Shown: positions 36,790 to 46,398 of the stretch, piece by piece
Layout of the letters: the number at the start of each line of letters is the position of its first letter
Numbering within the stretch: position 1 is the stretch's first letter
NCBI GenBank assembly: GCA_934182615.1
Contig: CAKPRO010000001.1
Coordinates: forward strand, 62,001-126,000
DNA from: an uncultured Bacilli bacterium
GTDB taxonomy: Bacteria; Bacillota_I; Bacilli_A; RF39; UBA660
Direction of reading: 5' to 3'
DNA length: 64,000 nucleotides
Made by a program: the position numbers and the translations under genes
Notes under the pieces: model-generated
What the model saw: the letters and a program-made list of their open reading frames with translations, nothing else
Told to the model about the DNA's origin: nothing
The model's database searches: none

Positions 36790-37554
36790 TCATTTTTCGC
36801 AAGAAAAGTCAAATACGGCCTCCGCATTAGCAGTAGTAACCCTAGCAATATCAAGGCTTGAAGTCCCTTTTATACTCGCAATCTCATCAGCAATAATAGG
36901 TATATATTTAGGACTATTATTCTCTCCTCTATGAGGAACTGGAGCAAGATACGGACTATCAGTCTCTAATAAAATATATGCTAAATCAATATCTTTTACC
37001 ACTTCTTTAATAGTCTTAGCATTTTTATAAGTAATTATACCTCCAATACCAATTTTATATCCAAGTTTAATAAATTCCCTAGCCATTTCTACAGAACCAC
37101 TAAAACAATGTATACTTCCCTTTAAATTGTATTCTTTTAAAATATTATATGTATCTTGTATAGAATCTCTACTATGAACAATAATAGGTTTATTATACTT
37201 TTGTGCAATATCTAATTGTTTCCTAAAAACCATACTTTGTTTTTCTCTATCAGTATCATCATAATGATAATCAAGCCCAATTTCACCAACAGCAACAATT
37301 TTAGAATTATTAATATTCTCTTCTAAAAAAGAAAAATATTCATCATTAAAATCGTCGAGTTCGGTAGGATGAAATCCAATAGCCCCATATATAATATCAT
37401 ATTTATTAACAAGTTCTAAAACCTCTTTATTTGAAACTATATCACATCCATTAACAATAATCCTATTAACATTATTATCTTTACATTCAGAAATAACTTT
37501 TTCAATATCATCATAGTATTCACTAAATACATGACAATGAGTATCAATATACAT
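36790..37554 (-). CDS. tatD: TatD-family metal-dependent DNase
   Basis: 254 residues. Metallo-dependent hydrolase fold: YIDTHCHVF (metal His pair), AVGEIGLDYHYD, PIIVHSRDS, IHCFSG and LLETDSPYLAPVPHRGENN. Acts on DNA 3' ends or as a D-aminoacyl-type hydrolase. Follows metG, as yabD does in Bacillus. AGGAGG ribosome site. Confidence 0.93.
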   Translation of the reverse strand: MYIDTHCHVFSEYYDDIEKVISECKDNNVNRIIVNGCDIVSNKEVLELVNKYDIIYGAIGFHPTELDDFNDEYFSFLEENINNSKIVAVGEIGLDYHYDDTDREKQSMVFRKQLDIAQKYNKPIIVHSRDSIQDTYNILKEYNLKGSIHCFSGSVEMAREFIKLGYKIGIGGIITYKNAKTIKEVVKDIDLAYILLETDSPYLAPVPHRGENNSPKYIPIIADEIASIKGTSSLDIARVTTANAEAVFDFSCEK

Positions 37555-37596
37555 AAAAATCCTCCTAATAAAAAATCATACTAACTAATAGTATAA

Positions 37597-37764
37597 TTAT
37601 TTAATATTAATTTTAATAAAAATTTTAACAACAAGAAAACAAACTATTGATATATAAATAAAATCAATAATATTCTTATGATTAAAAATAAATAAAATAA
37701 TAATACCACCAAAAACTAAAGATAACACCTTATAAATCATACTATGATTCTTACCATTAAACAT
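37597..37764 (-). CDS. Small hypothetical membrane protein, 55 residues
   Basis: ATG at 37764 preceded by GGGAG at 7 bases. Translation MFNGKNHSMI... gives two hydrophobic helices (about 10-26 and 32-52) and a basic C-terminus (KIFIKINIK). No family recognised. It fills the gap between metG and tatD. Real-gene evidence is the ribosome site and the two-helix pattern; AT-rich sequence easily makes hydrophobic frames, so confidence is moderate. Confidence 0.45.
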   Translation of the reverse strand: MFNGKNHSMIYKVLSLVFGGIIILFIFNHKNIIDFIYISIVCFLVVKIFIKINIK

Positions 37765-37852
37765 AGCCAGTCTCCCTTTCAGTATTAGGTACTACAACAA
37801 AAATATAGCATAATTATCATCATATGTAAATAAAAATAAGTAAACTTTACAT

Positions 37853-37880
37853 AAAAAAAGAACTAAGTAAACACTTAATT
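37853..37880 (-). terminator. Terminator of dut-metG
   Basis: Minus strand GAATTAAGTGTTTACTTAGTTC then seven T, overlapping the metG stop. Confidence 0.75.
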
Positions 37881-39404
37881 CTCAATTCTTTGAAATAAAA
37901 CTTCAGCCTTATTAACCCTAGTACCTGACTTATATCCACCAAACTCACTAGTACTATCATAAGAAATATTATCAGTATTAATTTGATTAAATATCTTCTC
38001 ACAAGTATCAGGAATAAAAGCTTGTAATAATACAGTACAAATTCTAATACACTCAACTAGATTATATAACACAGTAGCAAGTCTATCTTTTTTAGATTCA
38101 TCTTTAACAAGAACCCAAGGCATAGTCTCATCAATATATTTATTACAATCTCTAAGTACATCAAATATACTAGCAATAGCTTTAGAAACTTCTAATCCAT
38201 TCATATAATCTTCTACTACATCTTTTAATCCTATAGCCTCTTCAATCAATTTATTATCAATCTCTTCATTAACTTTAGTATTAGTAACAACACCATCAAA
38301 ATATTTATTAGCCATACCAATAGTTCTATTAACCAAATTACCAAGTACATTAGCAAGATCTCCATTAGTTCTATTAATTAAAGCTTCTTCAGAAAAATTA
38401 CCATCACTACCAAATGGAACCTCTCTCAAAACAAAATATCTAACAGCATCAACACCATAAGCATCAATATACTCTCTAGGATCTTTATAATTACCTAAAC
38501 TCTTAGATATTTTACCACCATTAATAACTAACCATCCATGTCCAAATACCTTGTCAGGTAAAGGTAAATCAAGAGCCATCAACATAATAGGCCAAATAAT
38601 AGTATGAAATCTAACTATTTCTTTACCTACTATATGTAAATTAGCAGGAAAATATCTCTTAAATAGTGAATCATCTTCACTTAAATATCCTACAGCAGAC
38701 AAATAATTAGCTAAAGCATCAATCCATACATAAACAACATGTTTAGGATCAAAAGTTACAGGAATACCCCAATCAAAACTAGTTCTAGACACACATAAAT
38801 CTTCAAGTCCAGGTTTAATAAAATTATTAAGCATTTCATTCTTTCTAGATTCAGGTTCAATAAAAGTAGGATGTTCCTCATAAAACTTAACTAATCTATC
38901 TTGATATTTAGAAAGTTTAAAGAAATAAGCCTCTTCAGATACCTCATTAACTTCTCTACCACAATCAGGACATTTACCATCTACAAGTTGTGTCTCAGTC
39001 CAAAAAGATTCACAAGGAGTACAATATAATCCCTTATATTCTCCTTTATAAATATCCCCTTGATTATATAGTTTTTCAAATATTCTTTGTACACAAACAA
39101 CATGCTCTGGATCAGTAGTTCTAATAAATTTATCATAACTAATATTTAAACTCTTCCATAAATCTTTAGAATTAACAACAATCTTATCAACATACTCTTG
39201 AGGAGTAATACCAGCCTCTTCAGCCTTCTTTTGTATTTTTAATCCATGTTCGTCAGTACCAGTTAAATAAAATACATCATAACCAGTAAGTCTCTTATAT
39301 CTAGCAATAGCATCCGCTATTATAGTAGTATAACAATGTCCAATATGAAAATTAGCACTTGGATAATATATAGGTGTAGTAACATAAAATTTTTCTTTAT
39401 TCAT
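37875..39404 (-). CDS. metG: Methionyl-tRNA synthetase
   Basis: 509 residues. HIGH motif as FHIGHCYT (residues 20-27), zinc ribbon CTPCESFW...CPDCGREV, KMSKS as GGKISKSLGNY, and the anticodon domain to the end. The C-terminal tRNA-binding (Trbp111-like) domain found in Bacillus MetS is absent, giving the shorter form. It begins on the last base of dut's stop codon and is under the T-box leader at 39902-40110. Confidence 0.96.
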   Translation of the reverse strand: MNKEKFYVTTPIYYPSANFHIGHCYTTIIADAIARYKRLTGYDVFYLTGTDEHGLKIQKKAEEAGITPQEYVDKIVVNSKDLWKSLNISYDKFIRTTDPEHVVCVQRIFEKLYNQGDIYKGEYKGLYCTPCESFWTETQLVDGKCPDCGREVNEVSEEAYFFKLSKYQDRLVKFYEEHPTFIEPESRKNEMLNNFIKPGLEDLCVSRTSFDWGIPVTFDPKHVVYVWIDALANYLSAVGYLSEDDSLFKRYFPANLHIVGKEIVRFHTIIWPIMLMALDLPLPDKVFGHGWLVINGGKISKSLGNYKDPREYIDAYGVDAVRYFVLREVPFGSDGNFSEEALINRTNGDLANVLGNLVNRTIGMANKYFDGVVTNTKVNEEIDNKLIEEAIGLKDVVEDYMNGLEVSKAIASIFDVLRDCNKYIDETMPWVLVKDESKKDRLATVLYNLVECIRICTVLLQAFIPDTCEKIFNQINTDNISYDSTSEFGGYKSGTRVNKAEVLFQRIEN

Positions 39405-39886
39405 TATAAATCATCTCCCTTATTATTAGTACTACCAATTCCACCTTCTCTTAAATCAGTAGTATTATCATCATCAGTAATTAAATATGGTATAAATATA
39501 CCTTGTACAAATCTATCTCCCTTTTTAATCTCAATAACCTCATCCCCTTCATTCTCTAAACATACAAAAATATGACCACCATTACTAGAATTACCATAGT
39601 AATCAGCATCAATAATACCAACCTGATTACACATCCGTACATTATACTTAAATCCCAAACTACTTCTAATAAATATACCAAGAAATTCATTATTATTCAT
39701 TATCACCCTAATACCAGTAGGAATAACCTTTCTCTCCCCTGGTTTCAAAGTAACAGAAATAACACTATAAAAATCATAACCAGCGCTACTAATAGTACCC
39801 CTTTTAGGTAAAATAACATCATCATAATTACCATTAGGTATATCTTTAATAAAAGTATCTCTATCAATAATTTCAAATTTTCTCAT
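39404..39886 (-). CDS. dut: dUTP diphosphatase
   Basis: 160 residues. All five trimeric dUTPase motifs: SSAGYDFYS (1), IFIRSSLGFK (2), NQVGIIDADYYG (3), GDRFVQGIF (4) and the P-loop-like C-terminus EGGIGSTNNKG (5). Hydrolyses dUTP to dUMP, keeping uracil out of DNA. ATG 39886 follows GGAGG by 5 bases. It sits between the T-box leader and metG, so its expression should follow methionyl-tRNA charging, an unusual pairing. Confidence 0.94.
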   Translation of the reverse strand: MRKFEIIDRDTFIKDIPNGNYDDVILPKRGTISSAGYDFYSVISVTLKPGERKVIPTGIRVIMNNNEFLGIFIRSSLGFKYNVRMCNQVGIIDADYYGNSSNGGHIFVCLENEGDEVIEIKKGDRFVQGIFIPYLITDDDNTTDLREGGIGSTNNKGDDL

Positions 39887-39901
39887 ATAAACCTCCAATA
39901 A

Positions 39902-40110
39902 AAAAATAAGATAGCCAAAGGACGAATAAATATCCGCGGTACCACCTTATTTTATGTAACATACACTCATTAAGTTATAACGTAACAACCGTCTATACCT
40001 ATTAGATATAAAAGCTCCAGAACCATTTATAATAACTTTCATTATCTATTTCCACCAACCATAGACTCTCTATAAACTAATATTATTACTCTTTCCTTCA
40101 TCGCATTACG
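39902..40110 (-). ncRNA. T-box leader (probably tRNA-Met specific) upstream of dut-metG
   Basis: On the minus strand: stem I with GATGAAGGAAAGAGTA, AGAGAGTC and the apical GGTTGGTGGAAA, a candidate specifier region ...TTATAAATGGTTCTGG containing ATG (Met), and the T-box sequence AAGGTGGTACCGCGGA, ending in CTATCTTATTTTTT. AAAATAAG can pair with CTTATTTT as terminator, competing with the antiterminator. The TGGT bulge matches discriminator A of tRNA-Met. The leader would read uncharged tRNA and permit transcription of dut and metG. Confidence 0.88.
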
Positions 40111-40115
40111 AAATT

Positions 40116-40144
40116 ATTTTACCACAATAAAAACATAATTACAA
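40116..40144 (-). promoter_or_regulatory. Promoter of the T-box-dut-metG unit
   Basis: Minus strand TTGTAA, 17-base spacer ending TGG, TAAAAT (extended -10). Confidence 0.6.
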
Positions 40145-40169
40145 TAGAAAATCAACTTTTTTTATAATC

Positions 40170-40258
40170 TATGCTTATATATAATAGATATGGTTGATAT
40201 CTTGTTGTTAGACTACCATAGGCTAACAACAACACTCTAAGACTAAAGACTTAGAGTG
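40170..40258 (-). repeat. Tandem-hairpin element C (class I)
   Basis: Minus strand: CACTCTAAG-TC-TTTA-GT-CTTAGAGTG (40233-40258) abuts TTGTTGTTAG-CC...GT-CTAACAACAA (40202-40232), then tail ATATCAACCATATCTATTAT. It starts 18 bases past the spoVT stop codon. Best-paired copy of class I; both stems are perfect. Confidence 0.8.
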
Positions 40259-40276
40259 AACAAAAAATAAATAATA

Positions 40277-40807
40277 TTAATCAACAAATTGTTTACTAAG
40301 TAATTTAGACAAAACAATACACATCTTATCCTCAACATCACTGATAGGAACATCAGTAGAAATAAGAATAACACTACCTATAGCATCACCATTATCAACA
40401 ATAGAAGAAAAAGTATAATATCCAACCTCCTCTTCATCTTTAATAATCTGAAAAGATTTCTTCTGTTTCTCAAAAAAATTATCCCTTCTCTCAATAGACC
40501 TCTCAGTAAACTCATTAATTTCCTTATCCAAATACTTCTTCTTTAAAGGACCAGCAGCCGCTATAACCTTATCCCTATCAGTAACAATAATATTATGTTT
40601 AATAATCTGATTAAAAGCCTCAACATAATCAATAGAAACATTCTTTAAACTTTCAATCTGAGAATACTTCTTCAAAATAATAGAATCATTTTCCAAATAT
40701 ATCTCTAAACTCTCACCATTTTTAATTCTAAGATTCTTTCTAATCTCTTTTGGAATAACAATTCTTCCCAACTCATCAATCCTTCTAATTATACCAGTAG
40801 TTTTCAT
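40277..40807 (-). CDS. spoVT: SpoVT, forespore transcription regulator (AbrB + GAF)
   Basis: 176 residues. N-terminal AbrB swapped hairpin (TGIIRRIDELGRIVIPKEIR; residues 3-50) and a C-terminal GAF-like domain. In Bacillus SpoVT modulates sigma-G genes in the forespore and lies right after mfd, as here. With SpoIID, SpoIIQ, SpoIIID and BofA it indicates a sporulation programme. Confidence 0.92.
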   Translation of the reverse strand: MKTTGIIRRIDELGRIVIPKEIRKNLRIKNGESLEIYLENDSIILKKYSQIESLKNVSIDYVEAFNQIIKHNIIVTDRDKVIAAAGPLKKKYLDKEINEFTERSIERRDNFFEKQKKSFQIIKDEEEVGYYTFSSIVDNGDAIGSVILISTDVPISDVEDKMCIVLSKLLSKQFVD

Positions 40808-40869
40808 TTATTTCACCTATACTTTCTCTAATTATTTTGTCAAATAACTAAAGAATTATACAATAAACA

Positions 40870-40896
40870 AAAAAATTAAAGAAATAATCTTTAATC
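40870..40896 (-). terminator. Terminator of mfd
   Basis: Minus strand ATTAAAG / CTTTAAT stem overlapping the mfd stop, then seven T. Confidence 0.7.
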
Positions 40897-43800
40897 TTTA
40901 ATATCTTTAATAATTTTATCTAATAATTCATTAAAATAAAATATAAAATGTTTATCTAATTTTACAATATCTAATATAATATGTATTTTACCATCAATAT
41001 AAGAAAATCTAAATTGTTTACATATCTCATATGCACTAAAGAATAACAATTCACCATCAACTTTAGCAGAAACATCTTTAGGTAAAACAATCTCAACATA
41101 ATTTTTATTTTGTTTACTCTCAGTAATATTAAGTTCTTTAGCTTGTTTCTCAAACCACTCTTCATGCATATAAATAACCATATCTTCAGTAACTTTACCA
41201 AATCTATTACTAAGTGTCTCTTTAATTTTATTAATATCCTCTATCGAATTAATACTATTAATCATCTCATGAATCTCAATCTTAATCTCATCATCAGGAA
41301 CATATTCATCATCAATATGTGTGTCAACTTCAATTAAAGGCTTATTTGACACATCTTCTTTTTCTTCTACTTTAACACCCTTTAATTTGTCAACTTCTTC
41401 TTTTAACATCTTAAGATATAAATCAATACCAATACTATCAATAAATCCCGATTGTTCACTACCTAATATATCACCTGCCCCACGTATAGATAAATCTCTC
41501 ATCGCAATTTTAAACCCACTACCAAGTTCTGTAAATTCCTTTATCGTATTAAGTCTCTTAACAGCCAAATCATTAAGTTCTTTTTTACCACTATACATCA
41601 TATAAGCATAACCAATTCTATCACTTCTACCAATTCTACCTCTAATCTGATATAACTGTGATAAACCAAAATGATCGGCATCAAGAATAATCAAAGTATT
41701 AACATTAGGAATATCAATACCAGTCTCTATAATAGTAGTACATAAAAGAATATCAAATTCATGGTTAATAAAATCAATCATAATATTCTCCAAATGATCC
41801 TTAGTCATTCTACCATGCGCATATCTAATAGTAGCCTCTGGAACAAGTTTATGTATTTCATCTAACTTACTATCTAATTTATCAATATTATTATATAAAA
41901 TAAATACCTGTCCCTCTCTAGATAGTTCCTTATATATAGCATCCTTAATAATATTTTTATTTTCCGGTATAACATAAGTTTGAATAGGTCTTCTCTTCTC
42001 AGGAGGAGTCTCAATAAGAGCAAGTCCTCTAATACCAGACATAGACATTTGCAAAGTTCTAGGTATTGGAGTAGCAGACAAAGTAAGAACATCTATAGAA
42101 CTCTTATATTTCTTAATCTTTTCCTTATGAGCAACACCAAACCTCTGCTCCTCATCAATAACAAGCAACCCCAAATCCTTAAAATCAATCTTCTCATTAA
42201 GAATCTTATGAGTACCAAATAAAATATCAATCTTTCCTTCCTTTAACTTTTCAAGTATTTCTCTTTGCTCTTTAACAGAAGTAAATCTATTAAGAAGAGC
42301 AATATTAATAGGAAAATCAATAAATCTATTCAAAGCAGACTTATATTGTTGACTAGACAAAATAGTAGTAGGACACAAATACGCTACTTGCTTACCATCA
42401 TTAACAGCCTTAAATATCGCTCTAAAAGCAACTTCTGTTTTACCATAACCAACATCTCCACATAAAAGCATATCCATTGGCTTATTTCTTTCCATTTCCT
42501 TCTTTATAATCTCGGTAGCTCTAAGTTGATCAGAAGTAGGAACATAACTAAACTTACTTTCAAATAAAATTTGATTTTCATCATCATGTGAAAAAGCATA
42601 TCCACTAGAAGCCTCTCTCTCAATAGAAACCTTAATAAGATCTGCCGCTATACTCTCTAATTTCTTCTTGACTCTAGCCTTTCTCTTATTCCAAGAATCA
42701 GTACCAAGTTTATCCAACTTAAAGAAAGTGCCCTCTTTTCCATTAAATTTAGTAATCTTATCAATCTTTTCAACAGGTAAGTATAGAATATCATCATCAG
42801 CATACAATAATTTAATATAGTCCTTCTTCATTCCATTCTTAACCAAAGTACATATCTCAATATATTTACCAATACCATGATCAATATGAACAATTAAATC
42901 TCCCTTTTCCAAATTATCAATATTACTAATCTTAGTACCAACCTTATATTTACTCTTTACTTTTCTTTTATCTTCAACCTTACCAAATAAGTCATTAACA
43001 GACATAACAACATAATCATCAAAGATAAAACCACCATAAATATATTTATTAACAAAATTAATCTTATTATTAATAATATTATTCTCATCAGTAAATATAA
43101 TATCATCAAGTTCCAAATAAGTAACAATCCTCTTAACAACATTTCTATCATCAACACATAATATAACAGTCTTACCACTCTTAATATATCTAATTAAATC
43201 TAACTTTAACTTTTCAAAATTACCACAATAATTCTCAATACTATGTGAAACATATTTCTTATTATTAACATCTAAATCTACTAAATTATCTATATCAAGA
43301 ATATAAATATTATGTTTATTAGAAATATCTTCAATATCCCACATATAATTAGTCTTAATATCATCATCAAGTTCACTATCATATTCTAATATATTCTCTC
43401 TAAGTAAAGAATAACTATTAATAATCTGATTATAATCATAATAAAAAATAACACTATCCGAAGCATAATCCCAAAGTCCACTAACAGAATCAGAATAATT
43501 AAGTAAATATTTCTGTTTTCTAGTTATATTATCCTCTATTTTACCATCAATTAAAAACTCCGTATAAGGATATATTTTAACACTATCAACAGAAGTATTA
43601 GATATCTGATCCTCTAAATCAAAATATTTAATACTATCAATAGTATCTCCCCAAAACTCTATTCTTATAGGATTATCAAACTCAATAGGAAATATATCAA
43701 TAACATATCCCCTAATAGCCATCTCTCCAGTCCTACTAACAACAGGTACTTTCTCATAACCTAAATCAAATAATTTATTAATAAAATCATCTCTATCAAT

Positions 43801-44199
43801 ATCCATATCCTTATTAATATCAATAATCTTATTCTTATATAACTTAGTACTAGGTAAATATCTAAGTATACCCATCAAATTAGTAACAACAATATATTTA
43901 CCATTACCAAGTAATTTATTCAAAGTAGTAAGTCTATCAATAACAAATTCTGGACTAATATCAGTAACTTCACTAGTAATAAAGTCATCCATCGGAAAAA
44001 ACAAAACCTTATCAGTATAATTAAGTAATCTATTATAAATATCATTAGCCTCATATAAAGAATTAGTTATAACTAAATTATTCTTCTTATTTTTAATAAA
44101 ATAATTATAAATATATAAAGAATTAAGTTCTTTATTTAACCCAGTAATAGCATAATTATCCCTACTATCAATATCAAATAGATTATTAAAAATCCCCAT
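40891..44199 (-). CDS. mfd: Transcription-repair coupling factor Mfd
   Basis: 1102 residues. UvrB-like N-terminal domains (1-450), RNA polymerase-interaction domain (LEKGDLIVHIDHGIGKYI), SF2 translocase with Walker A GDVGYGKTEVAFRA, DEEQRFG, TLSATPIPRT and QIRGRIGRS, and a C-terminal UvrA-binding domain. It removes stalled RNA polymerase and recruits excision repair. pth-mfd-spoVT is the Bacillus order, here without fin (yabK). GGAGGA site upstream. Confidence 0.96.
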   Translation of the reverse strand: MGIFNNLFDIDSRDNYAITGLNKELNSLYIYNYFIKNKKNNLVITNSLYEANDIYNRLLNYTDKVLFFPMDDFITSEVTDISPEFVIDRLTTLNKLLGNGKYIVVTNLMGILRYLPSTKLYKNKIIDINKDMDIDRDDFINKLFDLGYEKVPVVSRTGEMAIRGYVIDIFPIEFDNPIRIEFWGDTIDSIKYFDLEDQISNTSVDSVKIYPYTEFLIDGKIEDNITRKQKYLLNYSDSVSGLWDYASDSVIFYYDYNQIINSYSLLRENILEYDSELDDDIKTNYMWDIEDISNKHNIYILDIDNLVDLDVNNKKYVSHSIENYCGNFEKLKLDLIRYIKSGKTVILCVDDRNVVKRIVTYLELDDIIFTDENNIINNKINFVNKYIYGGFIFDDYVVMSVNDLFGKVEDKRKVKSKYKVGTKISNIDNLEKGDLIVHIDHGIGKYIEICTLVKNGMKKDYIKLLYADDDILYLPVEKIDKITKFNGKEGTFFKLDKLGTDSWNKRKARVKKKLESIAADLIKVSIEREASSGYAFSHDDENQILFESKFSYVPTSDQLRATEIIKKEMERNKPMDMLLCGDVGYGKTEVAFRAIFKAVNDGKQVAYLCPTTILSSQQYKSALNRFIDFPINIALLNRFTSVKEQREILEKLKEGKIDILFGTHKILNEKIDFKDLGLLVIDEEQRFGVAHKEKIKKYKSSIDVLTLSATPIPRTLQMSMSGIRGLALIETPPEKRRPIQTYVIPENKNIIKDAIYKELSREGQVFILYNNIDKLDSKLDEIHKLVPEATIRYAHGRMTKDHLENIMIDFINHEFDILLCTTIIETGIDIPNVNTLIILDADHFGLSQLYQIRGRIGRSDRIGYAYMMYSGKKELNDLAVKRLNTIKEFTELGSGFKIAMRDLSIRGAGDILGSEQSGFIDSIGIDLYLKMLKEEVDKLKGVKVEEKEDVSNKPLIEVDTHIDDEYVPDDEIKIEIHEMINSINSIEDINKIKETLSNRFGKVTEDMVIYMHEEWFEKQAKELNITESKQNKNYVEIVLPKDVSAKVDGELLFFSAYEICKQFRFSYIDGKIHIILDIVKLDKHFIFYFNELLDKIIKDIKD

Positions 44200-44220
44200 A
44201 AATATTCCTCCTTTCCAAGA

Positions 44221-44246
44221 CTAAAAGATACATATTAATGTATCTT
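44221..44246 (-). terminator. Hairpin between pth and mfd
   Basis: Minus strand AAGATACAT-TAAT-ATGTATCTT followed by TTTAG; probably a partial terminator or processing site. Confidence 0.55.
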
Positions 44247-44247
44247 A

Positions 44248-44832
44248 TTATAATTCATTCTTTTTATTCATACTATTATAAATTTGTTTCAATCTAACAA
44301 TATCACAATTAACAAAGTCCTCTAATAAATTATCTACTTTAGCATAAACCGCATCAAGTACTTCCCTTTGTTCTTTACTAAATTTACCAAGTACACAATC
44401 AATAGCATCTATCGTTCTATCTTTTCCATATATTCCAATTTTAAATCTAACATAGTCTCTAGTTTGAATAGCCTTAGTAATACTCTTAAGACCATTATGT
44501 CCTCCACTAGAACTATTATTAACAACCTTAATTTTACCCAATACCATATCCAAATCATCATGCATTATCAAAATATCTTGACTATTAATATTATAAAAAT
44601 CAACAATTTTTTTAACAGCATTACCAGATAAATTCATATAAGTCAAAGGTTTAGCCACAATTACCTTTTCCCCATTTATATTAATATCAAATATATCAGC
44701 CTCAAATTTTCTTTCAGTTCTAAAAGCACAACCATATTTTTTAGCAAACATATTTGCAAGTTCGTAACCAATATTATGTCTTGTATTTTCATATTCCTTA
44801 CCAGGATTTCCAAGTCCCACTACTAACTTCAT
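44248..44832 (-). CDS. pth: Peptidyl-tRNA hydrolase
   Basis: 194 residues. VGLGNPGKEYENTRHNIGYE (catalytic His in RHNIG), KPLTYMNLSGNAV, ILIMHDDLDM and GGHNGLKSI match Pth. Recycles peptidyl-tRNA dropped from ribosomes. It starts on the last base of rsmI's stop codon (TAATG). Confidence 0.95.
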   Translation of the reverse strand: MKLVVGLGNPGKEYENTRHNIGYELANMFAKKYGCAFRTERKFEADIFDININGEKVIVAKPLTYMNLSGNAVKKIVDFYNINSQDILIMHDDLDMVLGKIKVVNNSSSGGHNGLKSITKAIQTRDYVRFKIGIYGKDRTIDAIDCVLGKFSKEQREVLDAVYAKVDNLLEDFVNCDIVRLKQIYNSMNKKNEL

Positions 44833-45671
44833 TATTTTCCCTCCTTATGATATTCTTTATATACTTCATTTTTAGGTATTTTTCTATCCTTTGCTACTTT
44901 CTTAATTGCAGTCATAACATCAAGTCCAGCTTTAATATACAAGTCAACAGCTTCATTAATAGACAAATTATCATCAATAACCTTTTCATCACATCCACTT
45001 ACAACAATAACAAATTCCCCTTTTTCAGGAATATTCTTAATAACATCACTAAGTTTTCCCCTATATACAGTTTCAAACTTCTTAGTAATTTCCCTTGAAA
45101 TACTAATATCTCTATCACCAAATACTTCTAACATCATATTAAGTGTTTTCATAATACGATGCGGTGCTTCATAAAAAATCATAGTATATTCATTATCCTT
45201 AAGCATTTCTAATTCATCTCTACGTTTAGAATCCTTACTATTTAAGAAACCATAGAATAAAAATGGTTGTGGTGATATACCAGAAGCAATCAAAGCACAT
45301 ACAAAAGCAGTAGCGCCAGGTAATGCAATAACATTATAATTATTATCACTAATATACTTAACCGTTTTATACCCAGGATCACTTATAATAGGAGTTCCTC
45401 TATCCGTAACTAACCCAACAGAATAACCATTTTTCAAATATTCAAGTACCTTCTCCTTTAAAATATCTTCATTATGTTCATGTAAAGAAATAAGTTTCTT
45501 TTTAATACCAAAATTATTAAGTAAATTAAGTGTAACCCTCGTATCTTCAGAAAAAATAACCCCTACTTCTTCTAGTACTTTAACTGCTCTATAAGTCATA
45601 TCATCCAAATTACCAATCGGTGTAGGAATCAAATATAAACTAGGAGTATCATTATAACTATTTTGTATCAT
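44832..45671 (-). CDS. rsmI: 16S rRNA (cytidine-1402 2'-O)-methyltransferase
   Basis: 279 residues. SPOUT-like tetrapyrrole-methylase fold: LYLIPTPIGNLDDMTYRA, SEDTRVTLNLL, GLVTDRGTPIISDPGYK, ALPGATAFVCALIASG and FYEAPHRI. Methylates C1402 in the decoding centre. ATG 45671 has GGAGATG; it starts within the end of the methyltransferase gene upstream. Confidence 0.94.
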   Translation of the reverse strand: MIQNSYNDTPSLYLIPTPIGNLDDMTYRAVKVLEEVGVIFSEDTRVTLNLLNNFGIKKKLISLHEHNEDILKEKVLEYLKNGYSVGLVTDRGTPIISDPGYKTVKYISDNNYNVIALPGATAFVCALIASGISPQPFLFYGFLNSKDSKRRDELEMLKDNEYTMIFYEAPHRIMKTLNMMLEVFGDRDISISREITKKFETVYRGKLSDVIKNIPEKGEFVIVVSGCDEKVIDDNLSINEAVDLYIKAGLDVMTAIKKVAKDRKIPKNEVYKEYHKEGK

Positions 45672-46398
45672 GAGTATCATCTCCAAACATATTCTTTATC
45701 TCAATATTATAGTTACCATCATTATCATAAACAATCAAAGGATAAAGCATTTTTAACCCTTTTTTACCACCTTTTACAAACTCAATAAGCATTAAATCAC
45801 TATCCCTATTTTCTTTAGGATAAATAAATCTAATCTTCTTAGCCATAAACCCATATTTATTAGCAGTATCTAGTATCTGTGTTAATCTCTCTGTCCTATG
45901 AACCATTGCTAACCTACCATTAGTTTTAAGTACCCTTTTAGATATAGTAAATATATCATCTAAATTAAGAAGTTTCTCATGCCTAGCAATAGCCTTAATC
46001 GAATTAACATTCTCAAATAAAGAATTATTAGTATCAAAATAAGGAGGATTACAAGTAATAACATCAAAATAATCATCACCAAATAAATTAATAACATTCT
46101 TAGCATCATCATTAATAATAGTTATCTGCTTGTCCATCTTATTTTCAATAATAGATTTAACTCCCAAATCAAAAACAGATTTTTGTATCTCAACACCATA
46201 AATATTAGCCTTTGTCCTAAAACTAAGAAGCATTGGAATAGGAGCATTACCAGTAGCAATATCTAAAATATTTTTGTCTCTTAAATTAATAGTTACAAAA
46301 TTAGCAAGTAATAAAGAATCTAAAGAAAATTTAAAATAATCAGTATCTTGATAAATATAAGCATCTTTAAAATTTAAAAGATTATTCTTTACTATCAT
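45658..46398 (-). CDS. tRNA1(Val)-type N6-adenine methyltransferase (YabB-like)
   Basis: 246 residues. SAM-binding ILDIATGNAPIPMLLS, then VITCNPPYFDT; NPPY is the N6-adenine methyltransferase signature. Overall close to TrmN6/YabB. Order ricT-yabB-rsmI matches Bacillus (yaaT-yabA-yabB-yazA-rsmI) with yabA and yazA missing. Overlaps ricT and rsmI. Substrate inferred from family. Confidence 0.88.
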   Translation of the reverse strand: MIVKNNLLNFKDAYIYQDTDYFKFSLDSLLLANFVTINLRDKNILDIATGNAPIPMLLSFRTKANIYGVEIQKSVFDLGVKSIIENKMDKQITIINDDAKNVINLFGDDYFDVITCNPPYFDTNNSLFENVNSIKAIARHEKLLNLDDIFTISKRVLKTNGRLAMVHRTERLTQILDTANKYGFMAKKIRFIYPKENRDSDLMLIEFVKGGKKGLKMLYPLIVYDNDGNYNIEIKNMFGDDTHDTK

